Positions 31,695 to 41,467 of a stretch of 64,000 nt of DNA are shown here, one piece after another. The position numbers and the translations under genes were made by a program. The notes below the pieces were generated by a model. That model saw only the letters and a list, made by a program, of their open reading frames with translations. It made no database searches and had not been told where the DNA came from. Numbering within the stretch: the first letter of the stretch is position 1; every line of letters starts with the position of its first letter. Origin of the DNA: Symbiodinium natans (taxonomy: Eukaryota; Sar; Dinophyceae; Suessiales; Symbiodiniaceae); contig CAJNDS010002605.1 in NCBI GenBank assembly GCA_905221605.1, positions 280,658 to 344,657 of the forward strand, read 5' to 3'.

Positions 31695-32039
31695 CTCTCC
31701 TCTTCTCTCTCTCTCTCTCTCTTCTTCTCCTTCTTCTCCTCACTTTAGAGGACCCCGGGTTTGGGGGCCCCCGGCCACGATGGCCAAGCGGTTTGCGGTC
31801 CGGTGAGGGGTCCCGATTTAGACTCCCCCGTGAGACTGGGCCTGGGCATTTTCCCCAGATTCTTGGCGGCTGTCGGTTCTGTTCCCCGACCCCGGTGTTG
31901 TTTCACTCAGTGCGTAGTCCGTGGCCGCGGACTCTCTCTCTCTCTCTTTTTTCTTCTTTTTCTTCTACAGGGCTTGAAGGGCCCGAGAGCCCCCCGCGTG
32001 CACAGGCGCTCTCTCTCTCTCTCTCTCTCTCCCTCCCTC

Positions 32040-32087
<48 letters not shown>

Positions 32088-32171
32088 TTCCTTCCTTCCA
32101 CTGCACCTGGTCCCCCTGTGTGGGGGGGGACCGCCCTAACGGGCGAGCTCCAGCGATCTGTCTGTGTGTGA

Positions 32172-32213
<42 letters not shown>

Positions 32214-32215
32214 AC
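31695..32215 (+). repeat. Interrupted (CT)n tracts
   Basis: CT runs at about 31699-31722, 31931-31948, 32009-32030, 32041-32083 and 32173-32210, separated by 50-150 bases of ordinary sequence. Several spacers share the context G-rich block then CAGGCGC/ACAGGCGC, which suggests duplication of a 200-300 bp unit containing one CT run. Confidence 0.85.
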
Positions 32216-32394
32216 ATGTATGTATATGCATACAGACTTGTGGGCATGATGTTTACCCTACATATATGTTATATGTATATAAATACAAATATAAGAGATC
32301 TTAGGTTAAAAGGCATGCCTGATGTCATCGAGAACGGGCAGCGAAACTTCAGAAAGCTCTTCCCTTTCGCAAGGGATCAGGGTTTATTTAGGGT

Positions 32395-32604
32395 TCAGAT
32401 TGAAAGTCTGCGTGAGGTCTTGCATGACCAACTGTTCAACTGAAGCCCGCGCTTGTTCCGGAAGTCGTAGATCCACTCAAGCGCCTGCGAACAGTGCGAG
32501 TCAGGGCAACGTTTGACGCTTGACGCTGGCTTGACAAACCCCTCATCTAAGAGCGAAGTGGAACCGCTGCTGGTGCCAAGCTGATCTACGTCTTCAAATT
32601 TCAA
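32395..32604 (-). CDS. Possible downstream exon or separate short gene
   Basis: Reads 'FEDVDQLGTSSGSTSLLDEG' then 'FVKPASSVKRCPDSHCSQAL' and 'EWIYDFRNKRGLQ'. Coding texture is good. It lies just 3' of the beta-hydroxylase exons but in another frame, so it is either a further exon of that gene or an unrelated gene. No family is recognised. Confidence 0.35.
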   Translation of the reverse strand: MKFEDVDQLGTSSGSTSLLDEGFVKPASSVKRCPDSHCSQALEWIYDFRNKRGLQLNSWSCKTSRRLSI

Positions 32605-32659
32605 ATCTCCTGATGCGCTTCACGTCAGAGCTTTCAAGAACGACAATGCTTCCCCGCCT

Positions 32660-32889
32660 CCCGCTCCGGAACGGTGAGGTCAGGATGCCAAAAATCCACA
32701 ACCAGCACGAAACGGTCCTCAAAGCCGAGTATCTGAAAAACTTGTTTTTCCTTCTTTTGTTTTGTTTGGGGGGGGGGGGGGGGGGGGGGTGGGGAGGCCG
32801 AAGGAGGTGAGGAGAGTGGGACCCTGGTTGGGAACTTCAGTCCTCGTCTGATTCATTCTTGGTGGAGTGCATGAAGGAGGTGTCCTCGG
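32660..32889 (-). CDS. Aspartyl/asparaginyl beta-hydroxylase, last two visible exons
   Basis: Exon 32889-32843 reads 'EDTSFMHSTKNESDE'; exon 32717-about 32675 reads 'DRFVLVVDFWHPDLTVPERE'. Joined, they match the end of the AspH 2-oxoglutarate oxygenase domain, where family members have '..DDSFEHEVWN....RLIL-VD-WHP-L'. The His of 'FMH' would be the second iron ligand. The intron (32842-32718, 125 bp) starts GA and ends AG and is flanked by the direct repeat GAGGAC. The frame ends at a stop soon after 'PEREAGKHCRS', close to the normal family C-terminus. Upstream exons with the first His ligand should lie above 32890, but I could not find them. The family hydroxylates Asp/Asn in secreted EGF-like domains in animals; the dinoflagellate substrate is unknown. 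Confidence 0.68.
32768..32789 (+). repeat. G homopolymer inside the hydroxylase GA-AG intron
   Basis: A run of about 22 G lies within the 125-bp intron of the beta-hydroxylase; on the transcribed strand it is poly-C. Confidence 0.8.
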
Positions 32890-33099
32890 CTATCAGTTCA
32901 CCAACACCAGCACCATGGCAAAAGATGGCCAAAGCTGACTATAGAGTTTTCAAACTTTCCAAAAGAACTTCTACCCCTTTACATGAGTTTGGGCGCGGGA
33001 GGCAACCGGGTTTGGCAGAATGGCCGCTAGATACCACGACTCCATGCGGGCAACGTTCTTGACCGCCATCCCATTGAGAAGCTCCCCTCTGCAGCTGTA

Positions 33100-33182
33100 T
33101 TCTGAAGGTTCACGCAGCGTGTGCATGTTTGGAGAACGCTTTAGGAGCTCACACAGCGTGTCAATGTTTGGAGAACGCCTGA
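33100..33182 (+). repeat. Imperfect tandem duplication, about 42 bp, two copies
   Basis: The words CGCAGCGTGTGCATGTTTGG-AGAACGCTT and CACAGCGTGTCAATGTTTGG-AGAACGCCT are adjacent copies. The length is a multiple of three, so both strands stay open, but neither reading is clearly coding. Confidence 0.7.
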
Positions 33183-33949
33183 GGATGCAGACTGCAAAGA
33201 GAGGGTCAACGCCCCTGAACTCCCTCGTCATACTACAGCTCGACTTCTTCAGTCCCTGGGACTCGCCCTCGTGCGCGTGATGGTAATAGGGGGTTTAAGG
33301 CCCAAGGGATCCTAAGGGCGTAGTGGGATGTGAGTGCCATGGGGCTTGGGAATTTCCCGCCCCTGGTGCGAGCACAGCGGCTAGGATGATGCAGTCATCT
33401 TCCTTCCAGGGCCGCTCCTCACCTCGGACGCAAGGGCGGCTGCCGTAATGTGCTTGAGCTTCTTTTCCCGGATTGCAGGGTTGCCAACGGGAGAGGCTGA
33501 CAGGGCCAGAAGAAGCAGAAGAAGCAGAAGCGACAAGGCTGGAGATGTGCTAGACTAGAATCGGATATAGATGAATGTATGTATACATTTCTTGAATTAG
33601 TGCCGCTGCTTTGTTTGGATTTTTGGTCTGCAGACCTACAAACCCTGAACGGGCAACCTACAAGCCAGAACCCAACGTGGCCTCGGCTGGAATGTTGGCC
33701 CAATCTGAACATGTTTAAGCCGCTTGGCAAACTTGAGTCCAGGATGCGGAAACGACAGTGTGGATCCTCATTAGCCCTTGGCAAATTGAACGTAAGCGCG
33801 GCGACCGCAACTCATCAGAGTGCCACATCCCTGAACTCGGCGAACTCGGCCAGCTGGGCAGGCGGCCGCCGACCGTGATGCTGCAATCCGGGGGAACCTC
33901 AAGGCCACGGCCAGGCTACAGAGGATACCTCTTGTGTTTCATGGCTTCA

Positions 33950-34260
33950 TGTGATGCGGAGCAGGATTTGCTACTGTCGAGGGCTTTTTGGGGCCGTCTC
34001 AGGTTTGCGAGAGCTGTTGTGGAGAGTAAGCCTGATGGAACGGAGGAATGGAAAGTGGCTCGCCTGGCTTAAGAAGCTCATTTGCTTTCGCCTGCTGAGT
34101 GGGACCTACCGGAACAGAGTGCTCCCGAAACGCCAGTGAAGGCAGCGGAGGCTGCTCAAAGCCTGCTGGAGCTGGGCATCCCGACACTCAGCCCGAAGTG
34201 GGCTGTGAGAAAGAAGTTTCTACCTCGGAAAGGAGTTGCATCAGTGCATCTGGTTGGAAG
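33950..34260 (+). CDS. Plus-strand exon(s) with an apparent frame break
   Basis: The first piece reads 'AEQDLLLSRAFWGRLRFARA' then 'VVESKPDGTEEWKVARLA' and hits a stop at 34072. A second frame opens at once with 'EAHLLSPAEWDLPEQSAPET' then 'PVKAAEAAQSLLELGIPTLS'. They are too close for an ordinary intron. Either an indel has broken one gene, or the junction is spliced elsewhere. The product is not recognised. Strand is opposite to most neighbours. Confidence 0.42.
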
Positions 34261-34439
34261 TGCTTTTGGGAGAGCTAAGCTCACAGGTCCCAAACATGTC
34301 AAAGGATGTGTCGAATCATTCTGCGCAGCTGCGCAGTGAAGGAACCCGACCCAAGAGTCCTCCTAAGGCACAAGACAGGGGCGAAGGATTGGCAAAGAGG
34401 ACGCCAGCCCGCCCCAGTAACCCAAGACCACACGTCACA

Positions 34440-34662
34440 ACATGCTCAGCTCTCGTCCGTCGCTGTGCGGCTGGACGCCCGTCTCCGGGGCCTGTGCCAG
34501 AGAGGCTACGGCCTGAGCCCTACACGGCCACTACACCCTCATCCGCGGATGCGCGGAAACTTCTCCGGCCTGGCGCGCGATGATGACACCTCGCATGGCC
34601 AGTGGCACCTCGGACCTCAGGCTATGTTTGGTGGGGTCTTTGACTTCTGTCAAGTTTGCTGA
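34440..34662 (+). CDS. Plus-strand exon ending in a stop, unknown protein
   Basis: Very GC-rich third positions: 'VAVRLDARLRGLCQRGYGLS', 'PRMRGNFSGLARDDDTSHGQ', 'WHLGPQAMFGGVFDFCQVC' and stop. Probably the 3' end of the gene begun at 33950. No family is recognised. Confidence 0.45.
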
Positions 34663-34856
34663 ACTTCTCACCCCTTTTAGAGTAGTGCCACCACCTTTTC
34701 TTCCTGCATAAGAATCGCAGCTCATCCATACCATTTTTTATTGCGTTAGACCCAAAAAAGTGCACACAGCACGGCACACCACATCGCGATTTCCTGCGGT
34801 TTAGGGTTGACGTTTTGAGGAGCAGGCAAAGAGTTATTGATGATGTCACTAAGATC

Positions 34857-35081
34857 GGGTAGGGTTGGGGAGTGCGCAACGGACCTGAAGGGAAGCAGTG
34901 GGAGAAACACAAAGCACAACTGCTGGCGGTGATGATGAGCTTTCAGGAATATGGCACAGGAGAATATGCAGGACAGGACAGTATGTCCAGTACCATATTG
35001 CTCCACATGCAGCACACGAGCATCGAATCCGTCACGACTACACACGACCGATGTTTCTTCATAAATGTCTGCTCTTTGTGA
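34857..35081 (+). CDS. Plus-strand exon, unknown protein
   Basis: After an acceptor GGGTAG|GG the frame reads 'GKQWEKHKAQLLAVMMSFQE' then 'YGTGEYAGQDSMSSTILLHM'. The opposite strand is also open, and codon bias is only moderate, so the strand call is uncertain. Confidence 0.3.
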
Positions 35082-35319
35082 CATTCCGTCGACATAGGCA
35101 AGGAAGAAGAAGAAGAAGAAGATGTGGCAAGGCACAACATGGGGCAGCAACTAAAGGGGAAGCTAACAAAGGTCCAAGCGTTTTTGCCGGGAGCCCATCC
35201 AACTCTCAGCTGCTCAGCTGTTGAGCCTCAATCCTTGGGGGCCCCGATACCCTAGAGGGCCCCAAAACTTTCCCTGGGCCCCCAACGCCCTGAACCGAAA
35301 ATGGCCCGAACATTGGCCC

Positions 35320-35665
35320 TAAACCTCAGCACAGCAATCACCACGCCGCACGTCCAGGGAGCGCACTGCTTCAGAAGCTGAACCTGGTCCAGACCAATTT
35401 TTTTGTAAGTAACAGCTGCTAGTAACGAGAACAGGAGCGAAAGCATGAACAGAAATACTGGTCGTAAAAAAATCACAAGAATGCTAAAACCACAAGAAGA
35501 ATGACTTGGGAGGATGGTAATGATAGTAGCCAGAAGGGCTTTGGCATCGCAATTGAGCTCGTGAGTGCAAATACATCCTGGATTGCATTCACAAGACCGG
35601 GAGGGATTGGATCCTGGAAGGATCTCCCCACATCTCGCCGAGTGAACGGAGAGGCCTGTGCCATC
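35320..35665 (-). CDS. Possible membrane-protein exon, strand uncertain
   Basis: One minus frame carries a strong hydrophobic stretch ('ILVIFLRPVFLFMLSLLFSL' then 'LAAVTYKKIGLDQVQLLKQC'), and an overlapping minus frame reads 'RSFQDPIPPGLVNAIQDVFA'. The plus strand also reads plausibly ('NDSSQKGFGIAIELVSANTS'). One membrane protein exon is likely, but I cannot resolve it. Confidence 0.3.
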
Positions 35666-35869
35666 TGTTTGCTGGGCTCGACACGCAGGTCCGGGCGCTG
35701 TGCCCAAAACCCTGAACCTCTTCAACCCATATTGGTCCAACTGGGGCCCGCGCCGTCTTCGGGAAGAGCTCACAATTTCGGGACAGCCAGGCGCCCAGCC
35801 TGTTTGCACAAAACAATGGAGTCATCACAAGAGTCACAGCAATACTAATCATGACCATACAAGTAATAC

Positions 35870-37400
35870 AGGAATACTCGCTGTACAAGTATTGCGACTA
35901 AGAATTACAGTTGTAATGGTAATAGAATACGGAAATAAGACCTGCACAAGACGTAAGAAGAGCAAAGATCAACAGTACTAATATAGTACTACTACTGATA
36001 CAGTAATAATCGTATCAAAGATCAGAAGAGTCACTTTGAAACGAAAAATGAAAATACACATAAGCACATTTTCCTGCTCAGCCCAAGCACTGGCAGACTT
36101 GGCAAGCCCATGTCAACGACTCATTCCCACCCAAGCCTCAACTTGCAATCCGCAAACAACTTCGGAAAGTGTTGAGTTCAAGTAGATGCGGGCCCATGCA
36201 AGTTTCTCCTCATGAAAGCCCGGGATCTGGGCTCGTGCAGAACCCCGATTGTTCAAACATGTCTAGGCCTTCTTCAGGCGTGTCGTAAGCTTTTCCTTCA
36301 CAAGCCACTTCGCATGCCGCAACGGAGACACCGAGCCAGACTTCGCAGCCTCCGCAGGCGGAAGCCGGACCAGCCACCTCCCATGACGTCGTTCTGGACC
36401 TGTTTGCTAGGATGGCCCTCAAAACCCTCTGAAAATATTCCTGAAGATGACCCTCTTAGACCCAACAAGGGAAAATATAAAGTGTCCCAAGGGCCTACTA
36501 CCTAGTGTTTGCTGGGGCTTAAGTGGGCTTTGGGCCATGCCTACTAGGCTTTCTGCCTCAGGCTTTGGGGTGGAGTGGGCGGGGGGAAGGGGGTGAGGGC
36601 CGGGGCTCACAACCGAACCTTCCAACTTGAAAGTCGAAAGTCCGAGGGCCGCGCGCTGTCGGAGATAAGATACTCCTCGTTGTCCTGCATCGAGATCGAC
36701 AAAGCGTGTGGGCAAGTTGGGCGGAACCCCTCACCTGCATCTACTCATCTACTCATCTACTCAGCTACTACTTCCTCTCTGCATCCTCCCAAACCACACC
36801 TGGCAAAAGGAGAACTTTGGTAGAACAGAAGGGACATGACATCGAACGGACCCTCAAGCTGTCGTCTTACTCAGCATTTCAATAGAAACGGGGACAACAC
36901 CGGCAAAGCCGAAGAACCCCTTCAACCGACGCCCAGCCTCCAACAAATCTGCCAGTTCGCCCTGGACCTGACAGGGAGGCATAGTTGGGCCAGGCTTTAC
37001 AACTCGCGAAGGGATTAGGTTCCAGGACTTAAGGTGACCTCCTGCTTCGTAGTGACTAGCAGGTCTGTCGTGTGTAACCAAAGTTAATCCGAAAATCGGC
37101 CGCCACGTTCTGAAAAGGTCGAGCCAGCCGCAGCTAAGGAGTCAGTCAGAACAAGTCAGAAACAAGGAAAGGTCCACCCCGAGCTTGCTAATCGGAGCTG
37201 AACGCGAAGAGCCGACCGTCGACAGATTGAGAAGACACCAAATCACAGCTTGGTGCACTGCAATTATGCCGCAAGTAATGTGCATCCTTCACCCTCAATC
37301 TCAAGTCATGGCATCGACAATTGCGGCAAAATATGCCACTGTAGGCCACTCAAAAGCATCGCTGGTGCGATGGTACCATGTAGTCACGTAATCTTGGCAC
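35870..37400. other. Stretch without clearly supported gene
   Basis: 35880-36060 is AT-rich with many short TACTA/AATAC words. A minus frame at about 37020-36855 ('GPTMPPCQVQGELADLLEAG') has some coding texture. A short (CTACTCAT)n tract is at 36738-36765. Confidence 0.3.
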
Positions 37401-37437
37401 AGCATTCAAAAGCGACCCAGGTGATCGCAATTAGGCA

Positions 37438-37693
37438 TCATATGAACTGTCTCAACTTCACCAGGTCCCACACGTACGGCAAACCGGCGACGACCAGGTC
37501 CACCCACTCCTTGTTGTCGATCTCATCGACCTCCCACCTGCAGCATCAGTTCGTGATACGGTTCAGTGGCATGGTAGAAAACCAGCAGCACTGCGCCCAG
37601 AATCATCCAGGAAAGGAACCATGCACTCGGCAGACCCTGAAGAAACCGTGCAAGAACCGTGAACAGGATGCTCGAGAAACCGAAGTCGAATCC
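37438..37693 (-). CDS. C-terminal membrane exon with a one-base frame break
   Basis: After an acceptor GTTTAG|GGA (37694) the frame reads 'FGFSSILFTVLARFLQGLPS' then 'AWFLSWMILGAVLLVFYHAT' and 'EPYHELMLQ'. At 37538 it would run into a stop, but one base further the other frame reads 'WEVDEIDNKEWVDLVVAGLP' then 'YVWDLVKLRQFI' and a stop at 37438. A single extra G at CTGCAG|G explains it: an indel in a pseudogene or allele, a sequencing error, or an exact exon end next to an exact acceptor. Two membrane spans are likely. No family is recognised. Confidence 0.5.
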
Positions 37694-37839
37694 CTAAACG
37701 GTGGCGTGCCATGGCTGGGCACGGAGTCCGGGGAAGAACTCCGGATCAATCTCCTGTGGCTGCTAAGGCTCTGGGTGGGTTCTGAGGGCATGTGACAACG
37801 AACTCCAGCTCCTTTGGCAGAAGGCTCTGGACCCCTTCT

Positions 37840-37937
37840 CATCTCTCACAAAAGGTGGAGGATTTCAATGGCGCGAGCCAAGTGTGCTCCTGCATCTCTG
37901 GCAGCTCCGGAATCTCTTTCTCGTACTTGCAGTACCT
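37840..37937 (-). CDS. Short internal exon of the same membrane-protein gene
   Basis: Reads 'YCKYEKEIPELPEMQEHTWL' then 'APL' after GTGAAAG|GTAC. Charged and helical; fits between the exon group at 38195-39005 and the membrane exon at 37438-37693. A following piece at about 37825-37790 ('LLPKELEFVVT') may continue it. Confidence 0.38.
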
Positions 37938-38029
37938 TTCACCGGGTTGCCAGCGCTTTCTCGCACTCTCGAACAAAACGGGCGGGGCCAATCTGTCTCA
38001 TTTCAGGTGCCCCGTTGCTTCTACGCCTG

Positions 38030-38195
38030 TCACACTACGCGACTAGGAGCCTTTTCTGTAGGTCCCGCATCCCTTGCCATGCTTTGTTGGACTTGCGCCC
38101 ACTGCAGCTCTGGCTGAGCAACTTCTTTAAAATCAGATTCCGACGCTTCTGGGGGACCTGGGCTGGCCATATCAACATCCAGCATGCCTAAACGC
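38030..38195 (-). CDS. Probable exon of the same gene
   Basis: Reads 'LDVDMASPGPPEASESDFKE' then 'VAQPELQWAQVQQSMARDAG'. It abuts the exon at 38195-38320 in another frame, so an intron of small size or an alternative junction is implied around GCTCT|GTGTGCAG. Confidence 0.35.
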
Positions 38196-38320
38196 TGCAC
38201 ACAGAGCTTTCCCACTGCGAAGGCCCCACTTGATGAACTCGTAGATCCGCAGCAGGTTCTCGCGCCCGAACTCGGGCACCACATCTTCCTCCCGGGCGCC
38301 AGCACTCTCATCTTCAGACG
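38195..38320 (-). CDS. Probable exon of the same gene
   Basis: Reads 'SASEDESAGAREEDVVPEFG' then 'RENLLRIYEFIKWGLRSGKA'. Acidic linker then an amphipathic helix. Third positions strongly GC. A usable 5' site follows at GCTCT|GTGTGC. Confidence 0.48.
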
Positions 38321-38511
38321 CTGAACACTGTCCCCCCACAAAAGCTGGACGTCGCGCAGCTCGGTCCCAAAGACCGCTGAGGCAAAATGACCCAAGCAAG
38401 AGGCTCAAACACCCCTTCGAGGCTCGCTACGTGAAAGAAGGATGTCATCTGTCAGAGGGTGCGCGAACCAAATTCCCACAAACGAAGAAAGCAAAGCCAT
38501 CAAAACTCCTA

Positions 38512-38751
38512 TTCAAAAACCCCTGCCTCAAAATCCTCTTCGAGCATCTCCCAGAATTGCTGCTGCCTGGCAGAATGCCAATTCTTGGGCTTTTGGGATT
38601 GCATCACGGGCTTCCGTTTCTGGGGTTCGAGCTCAGGGTCCTTTCCGAAGCTGCCCTCAAGTCCCATGACCACATGTGACGGCTCCATGACGACTTTCCA
38701 GCAGGACCGACTTATGACGAAGAGCTCGTAATCGTAAACCCTCCAAACCAT
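38512..38751 (-). CDS. Probable exon of the same gene
   Basis: Open for 80 codons: 'WRVYDYELFVISRSCWKVVM', 'EPSHVVMGLEGSFGKDPELE', 'WHSARQQQFWEMLEEDFEAG'. Good coding texture. The Glu/Lys-rich middle looks like a linker. The gene is unassigned; it may be a membrane transporter or enzyme with a cytosolic acidic region. Confidence 0.48.
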
Positions 38752-38844
38752 TTCCAGAACATTCCCAAGCTAACCTCATTCCCGCAGCACACAGCTCAAC
38801 CTGAGCCCTAACTTGGCAAACCCCGGTAGCCAAGTTCATAATGT

Positions 38845-39005
38845 GCAGCAAGCACTCGGTGGGAATGTCGGCCTGTCATTCAGCTCGCGCTTCACGATCG
38901 TCGTCTCCTGCTCGCTGTATGCCCGAAAGTGCACGCAAAAAAGGCCAAAAAAGGTCTGGCGCAACATCCTGCGATTTGCTACCTTGAGAGATTGCCTCAT
39001 GCTCT
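38845..39005 (-). CDS. Probable 5' exon of the same gene
   Basis: Reads 'SLKVANRRMLRQTFFGLFCV' then 'HFRAYSEQETTIVKRELNDR' and 'PTFPPSACC'. One short hydrophobic segment (TFFGLFCV) and a charged helix. It begins the run of minus-strand exons ending at 37438. Start codon not identified. Confidence 0.42.
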
Positions 39006-39009
39006 TTAA

Positions 39010-40180
39010 GCTTGGGGTGCTGACGGCACCTGGCTAAAAACCCCTAGTTCATCCACGAGCCCTCGACGCTCCGCCCATCTCCGCCCTCAACAGTGTACAT
39101 CGCGATGCGTCGCACATCCCTCTTCTACTAGAACTGTTGAAGCCGTCAGCCGCGCATGCAATTCCGGCCGCATGAAGCACAAAATGTGTATTTCGCATCC
39201 TCAGACCCAGGATATCAGGAGTCTAAGCTGGTTCTTGGCTGGGCCGACAACTCCTGCAGCGCTACAGCCTTCAACGATCTCTTTTGCTTTGCTTCGTGCG
39301 CGCCTTTTGCCACAGAAATCATGACTCAAATCGCGGCAAGATGCTTGGAGTATGTTGGACCTTAACTCCACACCCTCAACACCAGGCAGAACTTCAAGCA
39401 CCAGTACCCGAAACCCAAGTTCAAAATCAAAGCTGGTGGCACCGTCGTCTCGGTGAGGGCCACGGAGTCCTAGCGAGGATCTGAACTACATGTTTGCCTC
39501 TTGTCCCCTTGGGCTACACATTGCACAGAAAAGGTTTGGGGTTCGCAGGGAGTAGCGCGGCTCAGGGCTGCAACCTGATGAAGACCGACAAGAAAAAAAA
39601 AGCGCCACGAGCCCCGACGAACCCTGCAACATGAAGCCCCTTAGTTCCCACCCTAAACCCTAAACCCTAAACCCCTCTCACATGTCCTAGGCTCCTCAAG
39701 GTTCACTCCCGACAACCCTTCAAGCCCGGCTTCCGGACGGGCACATGTTCTAGAGAGTCCGTTCAGGGTTTAGGGCTTTACCACGGGTTTTATATGGTCT
39801 TATGCCGAAACCCGGAGCACCCATATACCGAGCCATACCGAGCCGGCTGATGCTAGCAGTCATGTAGACGAAAGATGACGAGAACTATGTTACCAATCAG
39901 CTGGGCGTTGAATTGATGTTATTTGATATGCAACCCTTCTGTGGCGACAGCCGGCCGAAGAAGATTCAACTCCCAGGCAACGCCCGCCGAGCCGGCCTCT
40001 GCCTGCAGCGCCACGCGACAAGAACCTGCGACCAGATCCCTTTTGGGGCTCGAGCTTCGTCGAGCTTCGGGGTCTGGGGTACAGGTTCGTGACTTTTGGA
40101 GGCGGTTTTGGCAGTGTTTCACACTGTCAACGGAAGGCTTTCCGGGGTTCTCAGGGGGAGTCGAGAGTTGCCGGGGTCCT
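39010..40180. other. Stretch without clearly supported gene
   Basis: Both strands are open at 39200-39400 with similar quality. A short CCCTAAA tract lies at 39652-39677. No element is defined. Confidence 0.3.
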
Positions 40181-40185
40181 GGATC

Positions 40186-40228
40186 CCCTAAACCCTAAAC
40201 CCTAAACCCTAAACCCTAAACCCTAAAT
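40186..40228 (+). repeat. CCCTAAA array, five to six units
   Basis: CCTAAACCCTAAACCC repeats in phase and ends CCCTAAATCC. It is oriented opposite to the TTTAGGG array that starts at 40494, so the two telomere-type tracts face each other across 260 bp. Confidence 0.9.
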
Positions 40229-40397
40229 CCTCGTAAAAATACTCCGGTCACAGCCTTCTCCCACCCCTCCTCGGCCGCGGTTCGGTGCGGCCCGCCGCGA
40301 ACGCAGGGAAGAAGCTGCGGCAGCCGCGGCCGCGGCAACGCAGGCCTAGAGGACATGTGTATATGATGCATGTATGTATATATGATTCAGCCCCGGC

Positions 40398-40400
<3 letters not shown>

Positions 40401-40449
<49 letters not shown>
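40401..40449 (+). repeat. 49-base C homopolymer
   Basis: Uninterrupted C from 40401 to 40449, then AATGGTA and another C run to 40470. Unusually long and prone to slippage or i-motif/G-quadruplex formation. Confidence 0.9.
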
Positions 40450-40455
<6 letters not shown>

Positions 40456-40456
40456 A

Positions 40457-40845
40457 CCCCCCCCCCCCCCTGTGGTGTGGTTGGGGGTTGGTTTTAGGGT
40501 TTTAGGGTTTAGGGTTTAGGGTTTAGGGTTTAGGGTTTTAGGGTTTTAGGGTTTAGGGTTTAGGGTTTAGGGTTTAGGGTTTAGGGTTTAGGGTTTAGGG
40601 TTTAGGGTTTAGGGTTTAGGGTTTAGGGTTAGGGGGGTTTAGGGTTTTCCCGCGGATGGGGTACTAAGGTGATCCCCCCCCCCTGTGGTGTGGTTGGGGG
40701 TTGGTTTTAGGGTTAGGGTTTAGGGTTCAGGTTTTAGGGTTTAGGGTTACTTAGGGTTTAGGGTTTTTAGGGTTAGGGTTTAGGTTTTAGGGTTTAGGGT
40801 TTAGGGGTTTTAGGGGTTTAGGGTTTAGGGTTAGGGACCGTAGAG
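40457..40845 (+). repeat. TTTAGGG array in a duplicated block
   Basis: About 390 bp of TTTAGGG with variants TTTTAGGG, TTAGGG and TTTAGGGG. The leader CCCTGTGGTGTGGTTGGGGG occurs twice, about 212 bp apart (40470 and 40682), each followed by GGTTTTAGGG, so the array is two copies of a leader-plus-telomere-repeat block. Confidence 0.9.
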
Positions 40846-40850
40846 TAGAC

Positions 40851-41040
40851 TTGGGGGGGGGGGGGGATACCATGGGGGGGGGGGGGGGGCCCAGGACGCT
40901 CGACGCTGAACCATATATACATATGTACATATGTACATATCTACATATGTATATATATAATTCTATCTATCTATCTATCTATCTATCTCTATCTATCTAT
41001 CTACTAGTATACATATATATATATATGTATAGATGTACAT
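40851..41040. repeat. G runs, (ACAT/GTAT)n and (CTAT)n microsatellites
   Basis: G runs at 40852-40866 and 40874-40888, then ATATGTACATATGT words, (CTAT)n at 40964-41002 and (TA)n at about 41015-41026. Confidence 0.85.
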
Positions 41041-41467
41041 ACGGTTTGCTGCGAAGGGGCGGTCTTCCAAATATCGGCGTTGCTTGCTCTGCAGTGCACA
41101 AGAAAGCATGCAAATGCTGTGAACACCCGGCTGCAGCCGCGTTTGCATTCTGTGTCAGCGCCCCTTCCCTGAAGGCTACAGCGCAACGAGTACTGAAAAT
41201 CGAGAACGGAAAAGCGCCGAGAAAGCTGCGGTGAGCCCGAGCGAGCTGTTGGTCTGCGGATTCGGGCAAGGCCTCAGTCAGGGCCGCAGTTCGGTGCGAG
41301 TCACCACACCGCACCACAACTCTCCGGGCCCTCAGTGCTAAAGTAAACCCGGCAGGGAATCCCCAAAAACTGCCTAAGGCGCAGGCTGCGCCAGGCGCGT
41401 GGGCGAGCGGAGCAGGGCCGAAGAAGGGGTGTCTTGGAGCAGCACATGAGGTTTCATGAGCTTGTAC

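Noticed and set aside
31318-31806. Long poly-Ser/Phe and poly-Arg/Glu frames across the CTT repeat
   Set aside because: They are produced entirely by the trinucleotide repeat; no non-repeat coding sequence supports them.
31775-31850. tRNA-like GATGGCCAAGCGGTTTG box A
   Set aside because: No GGTTCGANNCC box B at the right distance and no acceptor stem pairing.
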